Positions 44,466 through 54,878 of a DNA stretch of 64,000 bases are shown here, piece by piece. The translations under genes and the position numbers were made by a program. How positions within the stretch are numbered: position 1 is the first letter of the stretch; each line of letters starts with the position of its first letter. Source of the DNA: a bacterium (GTDB lineage: Bacteria; Hinthialibacterota; Hinthialibacteria; H5-UNCL2). Location: contig JABTUV010000006.1 of NCBI GenBank assembly GCA_015075175.1, forward strand, positions 124,001 through 188,000, in the 5' to 3' direction. Below the pieces are notes generated by a model that worked only from the letters and a program-made list of their open reading frames with translations, ran no database searches and had not been told where the DNA came from.

Positions 44466-44626
44466 GTCGCTGTCATTTCGACCGCAGGGAGAAATCTTCC
44501 CCGCCGCTAAAGCGGGTCGGACAACACAGAAGATTTCTCCCTGCGGTCGAAATGACAGAGAGGTCCCGCGGTGGAGTGGGTGTGCTGCATTGTGGGGAAG
44601 ATTTCTCCCTGCGGTCGAAATGACAA
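44466..44626. repeat. TGTCATTTCGACCGCAGGGA hairpin repeats (three arms)
   Basis: GCTGTCATTTCGACCGCAGG then GAGAAATCTTC pairs with GAAGATTTCTCCCTGCGGTC (ending 44558); a second inverted arm follows at 44597-44624. Same family as 14632, with the variant CGCAGGG in place of CGAAGGG. 44626-44900 shows no gene or clear repeat beyond a GGCGGGTGGGACAGG hairpin near 44850. Confidence 0.9.
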
Positions 44627-44901
44627 AGAACGCGCCATCCGCGCCGCGGCAGGCGAGGGTTTTCGAGGCAAGCGGGTTCACGCAGGAGTTGACGGGAGAA
44701 GTGGTCTGGGATTGGCCGCGCTAGACGGCGTCCGTCGATACAGGCGCCGCGGCGGACGCAACCACGACTCGACGCGCGCGCGAGTGGAATCACGGCGTGG
44801 TTGAGCGCGCGATTGGCGGTTTTTCCCGCGAAGGAATGTTAGGCTCTCGTCAGGCGGGTGGGACAGGCGTTCCCGCCCGTGAGCGGTGGGCGAGGGTCGT
44901 C

Positions 44902-44997
44902 GATTAAGATTAAGAGCAAGAGCAAGAGCATGAGCAAGAGCAAGAGCAAGAGCAAGATTAAGATTAAGATTAAGATTAAGATTAAGATTGAAGATCA
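44902..44997. repeat. Hexanucleotide repeats AAGATT / AAGAGC
   Basis: GATTAAGATTAAGAGCAAGA continues as (GCAAGA)n with one CATGAG variant and then (AAGATT)n. All periods are 6 bp over about 95 bp. It ends 17 bp before the homocysteine methyltransferase ATG. Variants with GATTACGAGCAC units recur at 45945-46018 and 46922-47003. Confidence 0.95.
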
Positions 44998-45013
44998 AGA
45001 AGGCGGGATTGGG

Positions 45014-45943
45014 ATGGCTACCACCTCGGCGGGGACACGCGAAGATATCCGCGCGCGGCTCTTGGGCGGGCAGCTCGTGGTCGGCGACGGGGCCATGGGA
45101 ACCCAGGCGCAAATCCTGGATCCCAAGGCGCTGTGCCCCGAGCAGCTTCTGTTCACCATGCCCGAGCGCATCGAGGACATCCACCGGCGCTACGTCGAGG
45201 CGGGAGCGGAGATCATCCTGACCAACACGTTCGGCGGCAGCCCGCACAAGCTGGCGCTGGCGCACATGGAAGGCGTGGGCGCGCATGAGGTCAACCGGCG
45301 GGCGGCCGAGATCGCACGTCGCGCCGCCGGCGAATACGCGCTCGTGGCCGGCGATATCGGTCCCCTGGGCGAACTGGTCGAGCCGCTGGGAGACATCAGC
45401 GAGGGCGAGGCGCTGGACAATTTCCGCCAACAGATCGGCGGACTTGTGGACGGCGGCGTCGATGCCATCATCATCGAGACCGTCATCGACCTGGCCGAGC
45501 TGCGCCTGGCGGTCGCCGCCATGCGCGAGCTCTGCCGACTCCCCCTCATCGTCAGCATGACCTTTGACAAAGTCGTGGACGGCTACCGCACCATGATGGG
45601 AACCACGCCCGAGGAGACGGCCGAGGCGGCCTTGGGGCTGGGCGCCGACGTGGTCGGCTGCAACTGCGGCCTGGGTATCGCCGACCACATCGAGATCGTC
45701 AAACGCCTGCGCGCCGTCGTCTCCGGTCCCATCATGTGCCAGCCCAACGCCGGTCTGCCGCGGTTGGCGGGAGGCAAAGTGGTCTATCTGGAGACGCCGG
45801 AGTCCATGTCGGCCCAGGTTCCGGCACTGGTCGACGCGGGAGCTACCGTCATCGGCGGCTGCTGTGGCACGACCGCCGATTACGTGCGCCTGGCGCGGGC
45901 CGCCATGGGCCTGCCGCCCCGTTCCATGACGTCCTCATCGTGA
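45014..45943 (+). CDS. Homocysteine S-methyltransferase domain protein (MetH N-terminal-like)
   Basis: 309 residues from ATG 45014; the open frame extends upstream only through hexanucleotide repeats, so the inner ATG is preferred. LLGGQLVVGDGAMGTQAQIL starts the HCY TIM barrel. FGGSPHKLALAHMEGVGAHE follows, and VVGCNCGLG with VIGGCCGTT gives the three zinc-binding Cys residues. It would transfer a methyl group to homocysteine. Lacking the folate, cobalamin and reactivation domains of MetH, it would act alone or with a separate corrinoid protein. The partner is not in the window. Confidence 0.85.
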   Translation: MATTSAGTREDIRARLLGGQLVVGDGAMGTQAQILDPKALCPEQLLFTMPERIEDIHRRYVEAGAEIILTNTFGGSPHKLALAHMEGVGAHEVNRRAAEIARRAAGEYALVAGDIGPLGELVEPLGDISEGEALDNFRQQIGGLVDGGVDAIIIETVIDLAELRLAVAAMRELCRLPLIVSMTFDKVVDGYRTMMGTTPEETAEAALGLGADVVGCNCGLGIADHIEIVKRLRAVVSGPIMCQPNAGLPRLAGGKVVYLETPESMSAQVPALVDAGATVIGGCCGTTADYVRLARAAMGLPPRSMTSSS

Positions 45944-45944
45944 T

Positions 45945-46018
45945 CGATTACGATGGAATCGGCATCGTGCCCGTAATCGATTACGAGCACGAGCAAGATC
46001 AAGAGCAAGATTAAGACC
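45945..46018. repeat. GATTACGAGCAC-type hexamer repeat
   Basis: CGATTACGATGGAATCGGCA ... CGTAATCGATTACGAGCACG ... AAGATCAAGAGCAAGATTAA, 6-bp phased, between the methyltransferase stop and the pssA start. Confidence 0.85.
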
Positions 46019-46022
46019 GAAA

Positions 46023-47005
46023 ATGATGCTGCGAGATTCCGATCCTCCCCCTCCCAAAGGCGGCCGGCTCAAGGGCCGGACGGGCCGCGGCTTGGAGGGC
46101 TTCTCGCCGGAAGACCGCCGGCAGGTGGTGCGCAGCGTCTATCTCCTGCCCAACCTGTTCACGACCTTCAACCTCTTTTTCGGCATCCTGGCGATCCAGT
46201 TCGCGGTCAAGGCGTTGATGCGGGTACCCGATCCGAGCGCCTCCATCACGCTGCATCCCAACTTCACCAACGCGGCGACCTGCCTGCTCGTAGCCGCCTT
46301 CTTCGACGGGCTGGACGGGCTGGCCGCGGTCCTCACGCGCACGACCAGCAAGTTCGGCATGCAATACGACTCGCTGGCGGACATGGTGTCGTTCGGCGTG
46401 GCGCCGTCCGTCATGCTTTACGCTTTGTTCTTTTCCGGCATCACCAAGCTGGAGGTGGCCATCCTGGGCATCTTCGCCATCTGCGCGGCGCTGCGGCTGG
46501 CGCGCTACAACGTGCAGGCGGTGAGCGTGGAGAAGGGCGAGTTTCTGGGCCTGCCTTCGCCCGCGCCCGCGGGCACGCTGGCCTCGCTCATCCTCTTTCT
46601 GCACTACTACGGCATCCCCGTGGCCGTCGGCTCGCCCGCGGTGCGCGTGATCTTCATGACCGGCACGCTGCTTCTGGCCGGACTGATGGTCTCAACGTGC
46701 TACACATCAACCCCAAGCGGCCTGCCTTTGCGCGCGTGCGGCGCAACTTTTACTTCCTCGTCGGGTTGCTCTTCGTCGCCGCCATCGCGATCCAGATGCG
46801 GGAGGCGATGCTCCTGGTCGTCTTTTCGGGCTACATCGTGCATGGACTCCTGAGGCACTACCTCTGGGGCCGCCGACCGCGGAGGGAAACTCCGACGATC
46901 CCGTCGAAGCTCCCGCCGGCTCCGATTACGATTCTTAATCTTAATCTTGCTCGTGTTCGTAATCGAGCAAGATTACGAGCACGATTACGATCACGAACCC
47001 GATGA
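46023..47005 (+). CDS. pssA: CDP-diacylglycerol-serine O-phosphatidyltransferase (PssA), one frameshift
   Basis: Makes phosphatidylserine in the membrane. From ATG 46023: RSVYLLPNLFTTFNLFFGIL. The CDP-alcohol phosphotransferase motif is DGLDGLAAVLTRTTSKFGMQ then YDSLAD (DG..A..8G...D...D pattern, slightly varied). ISICAALRLARYN and GLPSPAPAGTLASLILFLHY follow. A shift near 46690 separates the last part (VLHINPKRPAFARVRRNFYF). The C-terminus ITILNLNLARVRNRARLRAR is encoded by hexanucleotide repeats. About 327 codons in total, slightly longer than usual (250-300) because of that tail. Confidence 0.88.
46922..47003. repeat. GATTACGAGCAC-type hexamer repeat at the pssA 3' end
   Basis: CGATTACGATTCTTAATCTT ... 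AGATTACGAGCACGATTACG, 6-bp phased and partly inverted. It is translated as the last 25 or so residues of PssA. Confidence 0.85.
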
Positions 47006-47036
47006 AGCGAGACCGCCCGCGCGGAAGGTCAGTTCC

Positions 47037-48580
47037 TCAGCTGGAATACCGCGCACTCGAAGGGCGGGGGACGGCGCAGGAGAAGCTTGAGTCCGGGCGG
47101 CTGGGTGCCGGAGAGAAGCAAGCAAGGCCGGGCGCCAGCGCCGGCACGTTCATGCTCTCGAGTACCAGAAAGCGCGCGCCCTGCCGCTCCAACCAGGCCG
47201 CGGCCTCGTCGGGGGAAGCCGGCGGCGCCTCGCCGGACGGATGCAACGGCCGATACGCGGCCAATCGGCCCCCTTCTACAAAGTAGAACCCCGGATCAGA
47301 CGACACGACCACCCGCGCGGTTTCCACACCGTGTTCAGCCAGGGTCGCAGCGACGGCGGGAATGGCCTTTTCCGCGCGCGCTGCGCGGCGCGGTATCGGG
47401 CGTCCAAAGCCAGAAGCCCCAGCGACAGCGCCAGCGGCGCGGGATAGTGCCACGTCCCGCGCGCGCCCGCCTTGTCTTGGCAGGAACGCCGCCATCGCCA
47501 CGGGCGCAAGCAGACAGATGATGAGCGGCAGGAGAAAGCGCGGCTCGCGCGCACACCAGGGCGATCCCGCCAGATAACAGGCGGCGGGCCACAAGAGCAG
47601 GGCCGTCGCGCGTCCGTTCCGCCAGGTCAGCCTGACCGCACCCACCAGGATCAAGAGCGACAGGGGAAACGCAGTACCCAGGGGTCGCGGGCGAAGCGCC
47701 CCAGGTTACGGGCGAAGTTGGCGGCGACCGGACCGGCGCCATGCGGATCGCATCCCAGGTGGACAGTCCCGGCGGTATTTTGGGCCAGTTCTCCAGCCAC
47801 GTGGCGGCGGTCGCATCGGTGTGAAATACAGCGAGTAGAAGAGCACGTTCATGCGCCCTGGCGTGGTGAACGGCCCGCCCAGCGCGCTGCGAGAGACGCA
47901 TTTGCGGACCGGCGGCGACTGCAAACGCGCCCAGCCAGCGCCAGCGCCAGCCACGGCGCGGGATGCCGGACGCGATACCGCCACGCCTCACGATCACGAC
48001 CACGGGCAGGAGGAACTGGGTCGTATAGCGAAACTGCCAGGCCAGTCCGCCAGGGCGCCGGAGCCGACCAGCAGCCGCCGCGCGCCGGCTCTCTCAAAAG
48101 AAAAGCAGCGCGCCCAGCGTCAACGCCAGCCACGGCCAGTCCAGGGCCGGTTCCGCCGCCCAGAACCACATCGAGGGATGCAAAGGAGAAAGAACGCGGA
48201 AACCCGCGCCAGCATTCAGTCCCGAACAGACCCATTACAAGCAGGTAGAGAAGCGTGGTCGAGGCGGCGGCGCAGACGATGGACAGGGCCTTGCCGGCAG
48301 AAGATTTCGCTGGGAAAATGGAGAAGAGCAGCGACAAGAGTCGGAAATAACCAGCGGATAGAGGCCGAGCGTGTGCGCGTCCAACCGGGGAGAGAAACGC
48401 GCGGCCCGCGCCGTCTCGGGCGAAGAAGAGATAGTCCGCATTGAGCATGACGGGGCGCAGAGCGGACGCGATGAAGAAGACAAGGGGCGCGGCGGCGAAG
48501 ACGAGGAGGCTCTCGCGGGGGATGGGAGAGGTCTTCGGGAAGGGACGCCTCAGTCCCGCGCTCAAGAGGCGGTTTAACAT
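47037..48580 (-). CDS. GT39-like glycosyltransferase/membrane protein, multiply frameshifted
   Basis: From ATG 48580: PRESLLVFAAAPLVFFIASA (first helix), MLNADYLFFARD (acidic loop), KALSIVCAAASTTLLYLLVM. The 3' part, from 47654, is ATALLLWPAACYLAGSPWCA, LLPLIICLLAPVAMAAF and then a soluble tail with FLVLESMNVPALAPG. The pattern of helices and loop suits a PMT_2-like glycosyltransferase of about 510 residues, but at least four frame changes between 48300 and 47650 obscure the middle. Whether it is decayed or mis-sequenced cannot be told. Confidence 0.55.
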
Positions 48581-48892
48581 GCTCCAGTCTCCTCCCCGAC
48601 AGCCCGGCGCAGAGTCACGTCACCGCCTTGACAAACGTGAGCATGGCACTTATTGCCACCCCGACCGCCTTGAGAGAAGCCTGATAACTAATCCGACAGC
48701 CCTGAGCAGGATGGCCTGAGGCGCGCGGAACTTGCGCGAGCGCTCACGACCCTCCTTCGCTTCAGGCCGTCCGTGTCGAAGGGCGGCCTCTGAAGCTGCA
48801 TGGTGCCTATACGCATCGTCCCCCGCGCCCCGCCGTGTTAAGGGAGCCAAGGCCGCATCAAGTCGGTTCTCAGCATTCAAGCCGCGCTTCGA
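48581..48892. other. Intergenic region without recognisable gene
   Basis: About 310 bp between the GT39-like gene and a 68-bp tandem repeat. Open frames across it are compositionally non-coding. Some stretches (GCCTGAGGCGCGCGGAACTT) look repeat-like but have no second copy here. Confidence 0.5.
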
Positions 48893-49096
48893 CTTCGCGC
48901 TGCGCGCTTCGCTCAGCCCTGTCGGTCTCGACGGCGGTGCGCGGTGCGCACGCTACGACACTTCGCGCTGCGCGCTTCGCTCAACCCTGTCGGTCTCGAC
49001 GGCGGTGCGCGGTGCGCACCCTACGACACTTCGCGCTGCGCGCTTCGCTCAACCCTGTCGGTCTCGACGGCGGTGCGCGGTGCGCACCCTACGACA
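48893..49096. repeat. 68-bp tandem repeat, three copies, containing TAGGGTGCGCACC hairpins
   Basis: Units start at 48893, 48961 and 49029. Each reads CTTCGCGCTGCGCGCTTCGC ... CTGTCGGTCTCGACGGCGGT then GCGCGGTGCGCACCCTACGA. Unit 1 has two substitutions. The right end supplies the TAG stop of the next gene. A 26-bp stretch in units 2 and 3 (49000-49025, 49068-49093) is identical to part of the CRISPR-array spacer at 5581-5620. Confidence 0.95.
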
Positions 49097-49484
49097 CTTC
49101 GCGCACCCCGTCGCCCACGCGGATGGGGCCGGAGCTCTTGCGCCCCACCATCTCTTCGCGCATCACGTTCATGCGGTGCGCCTTGGAGACGAGGCCGAAG
49201 TAGATGTTCTCCTTGACCATCTTCTCCGACAGGACGGTCCCGCCCGGCTGCGGCGTCTCCTGCGCGCCGGTGGCCTGGGACATCGCCTCCTGCACGTGCA
49301 CCACCTCGATCATGCCCTTGACCAATCTGACGCGCCCCAGCGACTTCTGGGTCTCCGGGTCGCGCACCTCCTCGCCCTCCTCAAACACGACCATGCGCAT
49401 GCCGACCTTCACGCCGTCGCGGGCGCCCACGTTGAGGACGATCAGGCTGTCATCCAGGATTTGTGCGACTTTGCCGACGATCAT
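49089..49484 (-). CDS. FlgT-C-like small beta-barrel protein
   Basis: 131 residues: [20 protein letters not shown] then [40 protein letters not shown]. The pattern (lasting Gly-rich turn [10 protein letters not shown] and RDPETG.SLG) matches the FlgT C-terminal-like domain found in small stand-alone proteins of unknown function. It ends [10 protein letters not shown] with a TAG stop lying in a palindromic repeat, so a few acidic C-terminal residues common in relatives may have been lost. It overlaps dnaJ by 4 bp downstream of it in the operon. Confidence 0.65.
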   Translation of the reverse strand: MIVGKVAQILDDSLIVLNVGARDGVKVGMRMVVFEEGEEVRDPETQKSLGRVRLVKGMIEVVHVQEAMSQATGAQETPQPGGTVLSEKMVKENIYFGLVSKAHRMNVMREEMVGRKSSGPIRVGDGVREVS

Positions 49485-50608
49485 GAGAACATCTCCGCCA
49501 GTCGATCCAGGAACGACTTTTTTTCGGGATAAGCGCGTTCGCCGGAGATTTCGGCGAACTCGCGCAGGAGTTCCTTCTGGCGGGCGGTGAGCTGGGTGGG
49601 GACTTCCACGTGCACACGCACGAGGATGTCGCCGCGGCCGTAGCCGCGCGGGTTGGGCATGCCCTGGCCGCGCAGTTTGAAGACCTTGCCGCTCTGCGTG
49701 CCGGCGGGAATTTTCATGCGCACCTTCTCGGTCAGCGTGGGGACCTCGATTTCGCCGCCCAGACAGGCGTCTACGAAGGTGATGGGCACGCTACAGACGA
49801 GGTCGTCGCCCTGCCGCTCGAAGAGCGGATGGGACTGGACGGAAAGATAGATGTAAAGGTCGCCGGGAGGCGCGTCGCCCAGGCCGGCCTCGCCTTCGCC
49901 GCTCATGCGCAGGCGGACGCCGTTGTCCACGCCCTCGGGGATGCGCACGGTGAGTTTACGCTTCTTGAGCGCGAGTCCGCGTCCCTGGCAGGCGCCGCAG
50001 GGGGTGTCGATGGTGCGGCCGGCGCCGCCGCAGCGATCGCAGGTGCGCGAGACGGAGAAGAAGCCCTGCGAGAATCGCACCTGCCCCGCGCCGTGGCAAC
50101 GGGGGCACAGCTTGGGCCGGCTGCCGGGCGCCGCGCCCGTGCCCGAGCAGCTCTCGCACGGCTCGTAGCGCGGAACCTCCAGCGTCTTCTCGCAGCCCAG
50201 CGCCGCTTCTTTGAGCGTGATGGTGAGGTCGTAGCGCAAGTCGTCGCCGCGCCGCGACCCGCGACGGCCTCCCCCCATGTCCATCCCGAACAGGTCGCCC
50301 AGGATGTCGGAGAAGCTGCCGAAAATCTCCGAGATGTCGGTGAAGCCGCCGAAGTCGCCGGCGCCCGGCCCGCCCCGCAGACCGTCGTAACCGAACTGGT
50401 CGTAAACCTGCCGCTTCTTGGGGTCGGAGAGCACGGCGTAGGCCTCGCTGGCCTCCTTGAAGCGCTCCTCGGCCCCCTTGTCGCCCGGATTGCGGTCGGG
50501 ATGGTACTTGAGCGCCGCCTTGCGATACGCCTTCTTGATCTCCTCCGGCGTGGCATTGCGCGGCACGTCCAGTATCTGGTAGAAGTCCTTCTTGTCGGAA
50601 ATAGGCAT
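49481..50608 (-). CDS. dnaJ: Chaperone protein DnaJ
   Basis: Hsp40 co-chaperone of DnaK. From ATG 50608 ([20 protein letters not shown]); an ATG four codons upstream is less likely. J domain with HPD ([20 protein letters not shown]), then a Gly/Phe-rich linker ([20 protein letters not shown]). Four zinc-finger repeats follow ([32 protein letters not shown]), then the C-terminal substrate domains ([20 protein letters not shown]). 375 residues, intact. No grpE or dnaK neighbour. Confidence 0.97.
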   Translation of the reverse strand: MPISDKKDFYQILDVPRNATPEEIKKAYRKAALKYHPDRNPGDKGAEERFKEASEAYAVLSDPKKRQVYDQFGYDGLRGGPGAGDFGGFTDISEIFGSFSDILGDLFGMDMGGGRRGSRRGDDLRYDLTITLKEAALGCEKTLEVPRYEPCESCSGTGAAPGSRPKLCPRCHGAGQVRFSQGFFSVSRTCDRCGGAGRTIDTPCGACQGRGLALKKRKLTVRIPEGVDNGVRLRMSGEGEAGLGDAPPGDLYIYLSVQSHPLFERQGDDLVCSVPITFVDACLGGEIEVPTLTEKVRMKIPAGTQSGKVFKLRGQGMPNPRGYGRGDILVRVHVEVPTQLTARQKELLREFAEISGERAYPEKKSFLDRLAEMFS

Positions 50609-50644
50609 ACCGTCCGCCAAACCTCAATGGTTCGAGTCGAATGC

Positions 50645-50740
50645 GAGTCGGTGCGCGATGCGCACCCTACGCCAGTCGAGTGGTTACGCTAACACAACCA
50701 TGCAACAGCGTCAATTTCGCCGCGTCCCATGGGTCCCATA
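50645..50740. repeat. GGTGCGC/GCGCACC hairpin and CCCATGGGTCCCAT repeats
   Basis: GTCGGTGCGCGATGCGCACC then CTACGCC is a copy of the TAGGGTGCGCACC family; CGTCCCATGGGTCCCATACG is a copy of the CCTATGGGAC family. They fill the short gap upstream of dnaJ. Confidence 0.8.
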
Positions 50741-50744
50741 CGTG

Positions 50745-52795
50745 CTATCGCACTTGCACCAGTTCCACCTTGCCGGCGCGGTCGGCGGGGAAGGTGAGCG
50801 TGGCGCGGCGGCCCGGCAGCGACAAGACGACGTCCCCGTTCTCGCGCGCGCGAGTACTCCACTCCAGCCTCTGCGGTCCCCAGTCCAGGACGTGAAAGAA
50901 GGTCAGCGTGCGCCCCACGCGACGCACGAAGAGGACGGGCACGCTCTCGGCGGGACTGTAGCCGGGTCCTAGGGCGGCGCACAGGACGGTACCGGGCTCG
51001 GGCGCGCCGGAGAGGCGGAGCAGGCCCGTCTCGTCGGCGATCTCGGCCATCCAGGCGCCGTCCACGCGGCCGGCGCGCAGGTCGGTCAAGTAGCCGTAGG
51101 CGCGCGAGGCCTCCGAGGGAAGGGGGATGGTGGCGTCCGGAAGGCCGGCCGAGCAGCGCAGCCGCCCGGTTATGTGGTAGGCCAGATCATAAGTATGCGA
51201 GTTGGCCGCGTCGATACGGTAGATGTCCACGAGAAACTCGGGTCCAAGAAAGACGGTGCGATCCATGCGCACGCCCGCGTAGGCCATGTCGGCGGCGGCA
51301 CGCGCCCAGTCGCCCAGCTCGGTTCGGTCCATGCGCAGAAGTTGACCTTCCGTCGCCCGCTGCGACTCCCCGTCCACCACGACCGTATTGTGCGCCAGCG
51401 TCTGCCGGTACCAGCCGCCGTGCACGGGCAGGCTGTAGCGAACCGTGCCCGGATCGATCAGCCGCTCGCGCCCGCCGATATAGGCCAAGAGTTGCAGCTT
51501 GTCGAAGTGGCCGTGGCCGCCGCCGTGGGGTCCGTAATCGAGCATGACGGCGCTGCCGGGATCGCGCCCGCCGCGCAGTTGCACCACGCCCTGGGCGGGG
51601 AAGTTGACGCTGGCCAGCGGCGGGCGCACCGTCTGCGGCGGTTGGTTTTCCGGCGTGTAGAACACCGCCGCCTCGCCCGGTTGCTGCCGGCTGTAAGGCA
51701 GGCGGATTTCAATCCGGCCGGTGCGCCGGGCCGCGACGCGGCACAAGTCGGCGAAGGCCGACCGGAAGACCGTGTCGGGCCGGCCGTCCGAGCGGGCCGC
51801 GTCGTTGAGCGCCGGAAGCCGCCCGTTGGGCCACGCCAGCTCGATGGGGGCGAGGAACATGCGCACCAACTTGGGATGCTCCCACAGATTGACGCCGTGG
51901 AAGTGGGCCGCCTCCGCGCTGTGGACCAGCGCGCGCAGAGCGTACACGTGATAGGTGAGGCTGCCCTCGTACCAGAAGCCGTCGGCGTCGATGCTCTCCT
52001 CCAGTTGCCGGCGCACGCCCCAGTCGCCGTCCAGCGCCCGCTCGACCAGGCGGGCGTCGTCCAGGGCGTAGCCGATCCAGAGCAGGGCGGCATTGTGCCA
52101 GGTCTGCCAGTTGCTCCGGCCCGAGTTGCGGCCGCGGATGACACGCGCCGCCTCGCGGAACCACTGGTTCTCGATCAGGCGGCGATCCTCGTCGCTGTAA
52201 ACGCCGCTCTGGTACGTGGTGTCGTAGGCCGCGACGAAGGGCAGGATGCCCGCCGCCTCCGACAGCGTCTGGGCGTACATCTTGCCGCCGATGGAGAGAT
52301 CGCGTCCGGGCCGCACGGTGTGCTGGGGCCAGCTGGGGTATTTCCGCGCATAGGCCACGAGCAGGTCGCGGGCCGCCTCGGCGTACTTGCGTTGCCGGGA
52401 GAGCGCCCAGGCGACCGCCAAGTCCTGGGCGCGGCGGCCGTTTTCGGCGTGAACGTGGCAGAGATAGGCCAGATCGTAGTAGCCGCCCGAGTAGACGGCG
52501 CCGCACTCGGGACACTCATGCGCCGTGGGCGACTTGCCCACCAGGGGGCGGCCGTCGCGCGCGCACACGTAGTCGTGCGACCAGCCGGCGCCCTGGTCGG
52601 GCAGGAAGAGCGTCGCCGAGAGCGCCGCGTCCGCGCTCTCCAGCAGCTCCGCCCGCCACTGCCGCGCCCAGTCCACGCGCTCGGTTTTCGCCCGGATTTC
52701 CGCAGCATCGGCTCGTCGAAAAGCAGACCCGGATGCGCGGGGAAGCATTGCGCCGTCAAAAGAAAGAATGAAACCAGGAACAAAAGGAAACGCAT
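50745..52795 (-). CDS. Heparinase II/III-like polysaccharide lyase, one frameshift
   Basis: From ATG 52795: signal MRFLLFLVSFFLLTAQCFPA; after a shift near 52690 the frame is open to 50745 (about 683 codons). N-terminal (alpha/alpha) toroid: SNWQTWHNAALLWIGYALDD, DGFWYEGSLTYHVYALRALV (catalytic-type Asn/His/Tyr). The C-terminal beta sandwich is typical of heparinase II/III: MLDYGPHGGGHGHFDKLQLL and YRQTLAHNTVVVDGESQRAT. An N-terminal zinc-like pair CPECGAVY is notable. Likely periplasmic or exported, cleaving uronic-acid polysaccharide by beta elimination. A paralogue is immediately upstream. Confidence 0.82.
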
Positions 52796-52836
52796 CGTCA
52801 GCACTCCTGCTCCTTCAAGATAAGTTGCGGCGCTCC

Positions 52837-54878
52837 TCACTGGCGCGTCGCCTCGAGGGCGCGCCCGGGGTCGCGCGGAAACGTGAACACGTAGCGCACG
52901 CGCTCGCCCGCCGGCTGCAGTCGCACCGTCACGTCGCCCTCGATCACAGTATAGTCCCACGGCAGGCCCGTGACACTCCAATCCAGGAGATGCACGAACA
53001 CGGTCGAGGCCGCCTGTCGCCGCACCAGGATGATGGGCACGCGATCCGTGGGCAGAACGCCGGGGGGCGTCGGCGCAGTAGAGCGTCTGCGCCTCGCCCG
53101 CGCCCCACAGACGCAAAACCGAGGTGCCGTCGAGAACTTCCGCCTTCCACGGCGCAGCTCCGGCGGCCATGCGGAGGTTGGCAAGATGTTGATAGGCCGG
53201 AGCCGCGTCGGTCGGCAGGGGGATCTCCGCCGACGCCGTCTCCACGTTCAAAGTCAGGTTCCCCGGGATGTGGTAGGCCAGATCGTAAGTATGCGGCTCG
53301 TCGCCGTCCACGCGAAACACGTCGATGAGAAAATCAGGCCCGAGAAAGACCGTGCGGTCCAGGTTGAGGGTGGAATAGGCGGTGTCGCAGGCGGCGCGGG
53401 CCCAGTCGCCGGCGGGCGTCTCGCCGAAACCCAGGCCGCGGCCGGTGGTCGCCAGCTGGGTCTGGCCGTCCACGACGAGGGTGTTGTGCGCCAGGGTTGT
53501 CTTGTACCAGGTGGTATAACTGGGCACTCCGTAGCGCACCGTGCCCGGGTCCAGCAGCCGCTCCCGCCCGCCGCAGAAGAGCAGCAGCGAGAGCTTGTCA
53601 AAATGGCCGTGGCTGCCGCCGTGCGGACCGTACTTGAGGATGGCGGCGTCCTGCGGGATGCGCGGATTGCGCAGGAGCGAGAGTCCCGCGGCGCGCAGGT
53701 TCTGACTCTTGAACTGGAGCAGCACCTCGCGCGGACGCGGGCCGGTTGCAGGATAGACGGCGGCGTAAAAGCCGTCCTCCGGCGCGTGGAAGAAGGGATA
53801 GCGAAACTCCTCGCGGTGCGTGCGGGCGTAGGCCACGCGATAGAGGTCGGCATAGTCGGAGATCGATTCGGCTTGCGAGTCGTTGAGGGCGGGAAAGCGC
53901 CCGTCCGGCCACGCCAGCGCCAGCGGCGCGGAAAACATGCCGACCAACCTCGGGTCCTCCCAGAGGTTCTCGCCGTGACGCCAAGCGGCTTCGGCGCTTT
54001 CGACCAGCGCGGTCAGGGCGAAGAAATGATAGGCTGATGGCGCCCTCGTACCAGAAGCCGTCGCCGTCGACGGAGCGCTGCAACTGCTCGCGCACACCCC
54101 AGGGGCCGTCCAGAATGCGCCGGACCAGCGTGGCGTCGTCCAGCGCGTATCCCGCGGAGAGAAGATAGGCGTTGTGCCAGGTGTGCCAGTTGGACGGCCC
54201 CGGCGCAGGGCGATTGATGGTGCGCATCATCTCGTGGAAGAGGCGCGTCTCGACCCTTTCGCGATCGCGGCTGGAATAGACGGAACTGTCACGGGTCAGA
54301 TCATATCCCTGCAGCAGTGCCAGCCCCTGGATGGCTTCGTCCAGCGTCTGGGCGAACATGCGGGCGCCGTCCAGAGGGGCGCGGCCGGGCCGCCGGCCGC
54401 GCAGCGGCCAGTCGGGATAACGCTCCGCCAGGGCCAGCAGGTACTGGCGGGCGCCCGAAGCGTAATCGATCCTGCCGGAGAGCGCGTAGGCCAGTCCCAG
54501 CTGGCGCACGCGGCGGGCGTTGTCGGCGTGCACGAAATAACGGCGCGCCGCGTCGTAGAGTGGACCGGAGAGGATCTCGCCGTCAACCGGGCAGCGATGC
54601 CGGCCCGGACCGACGTACACCAGTTGCCGCGCGTGCGTGGGGCAGAAATAGTCGTGATACCAGCCGCCGCCCTCGGCGGGAATCTCCGGCGTGGCGGCCA
54701 GCATGCGGTCGGCTTCGGCGAGAAGCGACGACTTCCAGCGGGCGACCACGGGATCGCCTTGCGCGCGCGCCGACAGGCCGGCAAGCTCGGTCGCGCTCAG
54801 GACCAGCGGGGCGCGGACCGCGGACGAACCCGACAGGAGAATTACGAGCAGAGAGGTAAGGAGGACCGCGCGCAGCAT
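52837..54878 (-). CDS. Heparinase II/III-like polysaccharide lyase (paralogue), two frameshifts
   Basis: From ATG 54878: signal MLRAVLLTSLLVILLSGSSA. Toroid: GPSNWHTWHNAYLLSAGYAL and VDGDGFWYEGAIS, then after a shift near 54030 YHFFALTALVESAEAAWRHG. Lyase-type C-terminal sandwich: LKYGPHGGSHGHFDKLSLLL, YKTTLAHNTLVVDGQTQLAT. After another shift near 53075 it ends VFTFPRDPGRALEATRQ. About 680 codons. Domain order and motifs match the next gene, 42 bp downstream, so they are a tandem duplicate pair on one transcript. Substrate unknown. Confidence 0.8.

Noticed and set aside
44858-45013. N-terminal extension of the methyltransferase (KIKSKSKSMSKSKSK...)
   Set aside because: Encoded by hexanucleotide repeats; the HCY family starts near the ATG at 45014.
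44183-45013. dnaA or DnaA-box cluster next to rpmH
   Set aside because: No dnaA coding similarity and no TTATCCACA-type boxes seen; the region holds repeats, a promoter and a terminator-like hairpin.
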